Of a stretch of 50,758 nt of DNA, positions 49,291-50,758 are shown piece after piece (within the stretch, counting starts at the first letter, position 1; every line of letters starts with the position of its first letter). Made by a program: the position numbers and the translations under genes. The stretch covers positions 1 through 50,758 of the forward strand of contig JAOPYG010000303.1 in the NCBI GenBank assembly GCA_025964685.1. The letters run 5' to 3'. The stretch comes from Actinoallomurus sp. (GTDB taxonomy: Bacteria > Actinomycetota > Actinomycetes > Streptosporangiales > Streptosporangiaceae). The notes under the pieces are model-generated. The model was not told where the DNA came from. It worked only from the letters and a program-made list of their open reading frames with translations, and did not search any database.

Positions 49291-50758
49291 ATGCGATCGG
49301 TACCCAGATTCCGCCGACGACCGCTGCCCGCCCTCATCATCCTCGCCGTGATGACGATCCTGTTCGCCGGGGTATCCCCAGGCCCGGCGTCCGCCACGAC
49401 CGCCTCATCGCGCCTGCGGGTGTCGGCGGCCACCACCGAACGTGCGACGAACCCGGTCGGCGTCGACGCGGCGAAGCCCCGCCTCGGCTGGCGCCTCTCC
49501 TCCTCCGCACGCGGCCAGGCCCAGTCCGCGTACGAGATCAAGGTGTCCTCCACCCGTAAGGGCGCCGGCGCCGTGTGGGACAGCGGCCGGGTCAACAGCG
49601 CCCAGTCCGTCGACGTGTCCTACGGCGGCCCCGCGCTGAAGTCGGGTCAGCGCTACTACTGGCGGGTCCGCGTCTGGGACGCGGGGGGGAAGGCGTCGGC
49701 CTGGAGCACGACCTCCTCCTTCGAGACCGGCCTGAAGGCGCAGGACTGGAGCGCCAAGTGGATCGGCAGCCCGGCCACGACCCCGAGCCTGACCGGTGCG
49801 CACTGGATCTGGTACCCCGAGGGCGACCCGGCCTCCAGCGTGCCGGCCGCCACCCGCTACCTCCGCCGTACCGTCGACCTCGGCGCCGGCGCGATCACGA
49901 GCGGGCAGTTCACCCTCACCGCGGATGACGTGTTCACGCTGTGGGTCAACGGCAAGAAGATCGACTCGTCGCCGCAGACCACGGACGTCTGGAAGCAGGC
50001 GAGGCTCGAGGACGTCACATCCGCGCTGCACTCCGGCACGAACACCATCGCGATCCAGGCGACCAACACCACCGACGGTCCCGCCGGCGTCATCGGCCGC
50101 CTGCACGTCGAGCGGTCCGGCGCCGCCCCCCTCGACGTCGTCACCGACACCTCCTTCAAGGCCGCGCAGACCGTGCCGGCCGGCTGGGAGCAGCCCGGCT
50201 TCGACGACTCCTCCTGGCCCGCCGCCAAGGACACCGCCGCGTACGGCTCCGGTCCGTGGGGCAACCAGGTCATCCAGCCGTCGCCGCCGGTGCCGTACCT
50301 GCGGCACGGGTTCCAGCTCGGCAAGCCCGTCGCGTCCGCACGCCTGTACGTGTCCGCGCTCGGCCTGTACGAGGCGCACATCAACGGGAAGCGCGTCGGG
50401 AACGACGACTTCACCCCCGGCTGGACGGACTACAACAAGCGCGTCCAGTACCAGACCTACGACGTCACCTCGATGCTGCACCAGGGTGACAACGCGATCG
50501 GCGCGCTGCTCGGGGACGGCTGGTACTCCGGCAACATCGGCTTCGCCGGCACCCACGTCTACGGCCAGCAGCCGTGGTTCCTGGGCCAGCTCCAGGTCGA
50601 CTTCACCGACGGCACCTCCCAGACCGTGGGCACCGACGGCTCGTGGAAGACGGCCGCCGGCCCGCTGAGGGCCTCCGACATCTACATGGGCGAGACCTAC
50701 GACGCCAGGGCCGAGCAGTCCGGCTGGGACGGCACCGGTTTCAACGACGCGTCCTGGC
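49291..50758 (+). CDS. Secreted GH78 alpha-L-rhamnosidase (N-terminal 489 residues; 3' end outside window)
   Basis: Open to the end of the window. ATG at 49291 has AAAGGGA six bases upstream. A signal peptide (RRRPLPALIILAVMTILFAG, cut near ASA at 33-35) leads into an Ig-like module (LRVSAATTERATNPVGVDAAKPRLGWRLSS) and the Bac_rhamnosid_N beta-sandwich with CBM67-like sequence (ARLYVSALGLYEAHINGKRVGNDDFTPGWTDYNKR). The catalytic (alpha/alpha)6 barrel has not yet begun. GH78 enzymes release terminal alpha-L-rhamnose from plant glycosides and polysaccharides, supplying the operon upstream. Confidence 0.9.
   Translation, partial: MRSVPRFRRRPLPALIILAVMTILFAGVSPGPASATTASSRLRVSAATTERATNPVGVDAAKPRLGWRLSSSARGQAQSAYEIKVSSTRKGAGAVWDSGRVNSAQSVDVSYGGPALKSGQRYYWRVRVWDAGGKASAWSTTSSFETGLKAQDWSAKWIGSPATTPSLTGAHWIWYPEGDPASSVPAATRYLRRTVDLGAGAITSGQFTLTADDVFTLWVNGKKIDSSPQTTDVWKQARLEDVTSALHSGTNTIAIQATNTTDGPAGVIGRLHVERSGAAPLDVVTDTSFKAAQTVPAGWEQPGFDDSSWPAAKDTAAYGSGPWGNQVIQPSPPVPYLRHGFQLGKPVASARLYVSALGLYEAHINGKRVGNDDFTPGWTDYNKRVQYQTYDVTSMLHQGDNAIGALLGDGWYSGNIGFAGTHVYGQQPWFLGQLQVDFTDGTSQTVGTDGSWKTAAGPLRASDIYMGETYDARAEQSGWDGTGFNDASW

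Noticed and set aside
1..50758. tRNA, rRNA, CRISPR arrays, insertion sequences or attachment sites
   Set aside because: Looked for cloverleaf ends, repeat-spacer periodicity, transposase motifs and flanking inverted repeats by eye; none was seen. A tool-based scan could still find a short element.

Overview
The window is very GC-rich DNA with GTG and TTG starts, Tat-type signal peptides, leaderless promoters and a PPOX/F420-type flavoenzyme. This points to a soil or plant-associated actinomycete (Actinomycetota). Lineage below phylum is not resolved; something near Streptosporangiales is only a guess. No tRNA, rRNA, CRISPR array, transposase or phage gene was seen.

Layout. (1) 1-10117: a pentose/galactofuranose-type sugar locus. 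It has the tail of one ABC sugar ATPase, a divergent pair of secreted glycosidases (GH127 beta-L-arabinofuranosidase and a GH2-LamG protein) and a YtfQ-YtfR-YtfT-YjfF-like importer. (2) 10139-13738: housekeeping-type genes (two membrane proteins, an XRE-cupin regulator, a Tat-exported PHP hydrolase). (3) 14059-22073: a second sugar locus with a MalE-type ABC importer facing a DeoR regulator, PfkB kinase, GH4 glycosidase of the CHSV type, class II aldolase and AgaS-like SIS protein. It looks like a galactoside or galactosamine route ending in tagatose-bisphosphate cleavage. (4) 22359-37700: mixed genes including a TMEM175-like channel, a cytoplasmic beta-glucuronidase, a LysR regulator, small secreted proteins, an AlkC-type DNA glycosylase, a nitrilase/APC permease pair with a divergent GntR regulator, AraC and ArsR regulators, a MOSC protein and an SDR. 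At least four gene remnants show local decay here. (5) 37895-50758: a VOC protein and then a nearly complete L-rhamnose locus: rhamnulokinase, LacI regulator, four-gene ABC importer, mutarotase, isomerase, fused aldolase-dehydrogenase and the start of a secreted GH78 alpha-L-rhamnosidase.

How they fit. The sugars implied (L-Araf, Gal or GalN, GlcA, L-Rha) are those of plant arabinogalactan and pectic side chains. The rhamnose locus is internally complete: rhamnosidase outside, ABC uptake, mutarotation, isomerisation, phosphorylation, then cleavage to DHAP and L-lactaldehyde with oxidation of the lactaldehyde by the fused domain. Two LacI-type operators flank its divergent promoters. The galactose-type locus has one kinase for what looks like a two-phosphorylation route, which is its main open question. 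Regulatory sites are unusually legible: a palindrome between the GH2 gene and the YtfQ gene, a DeoR gene that appears leaderless, twin palindromes over the SDR promoter, and several perfect terminator hairpins.
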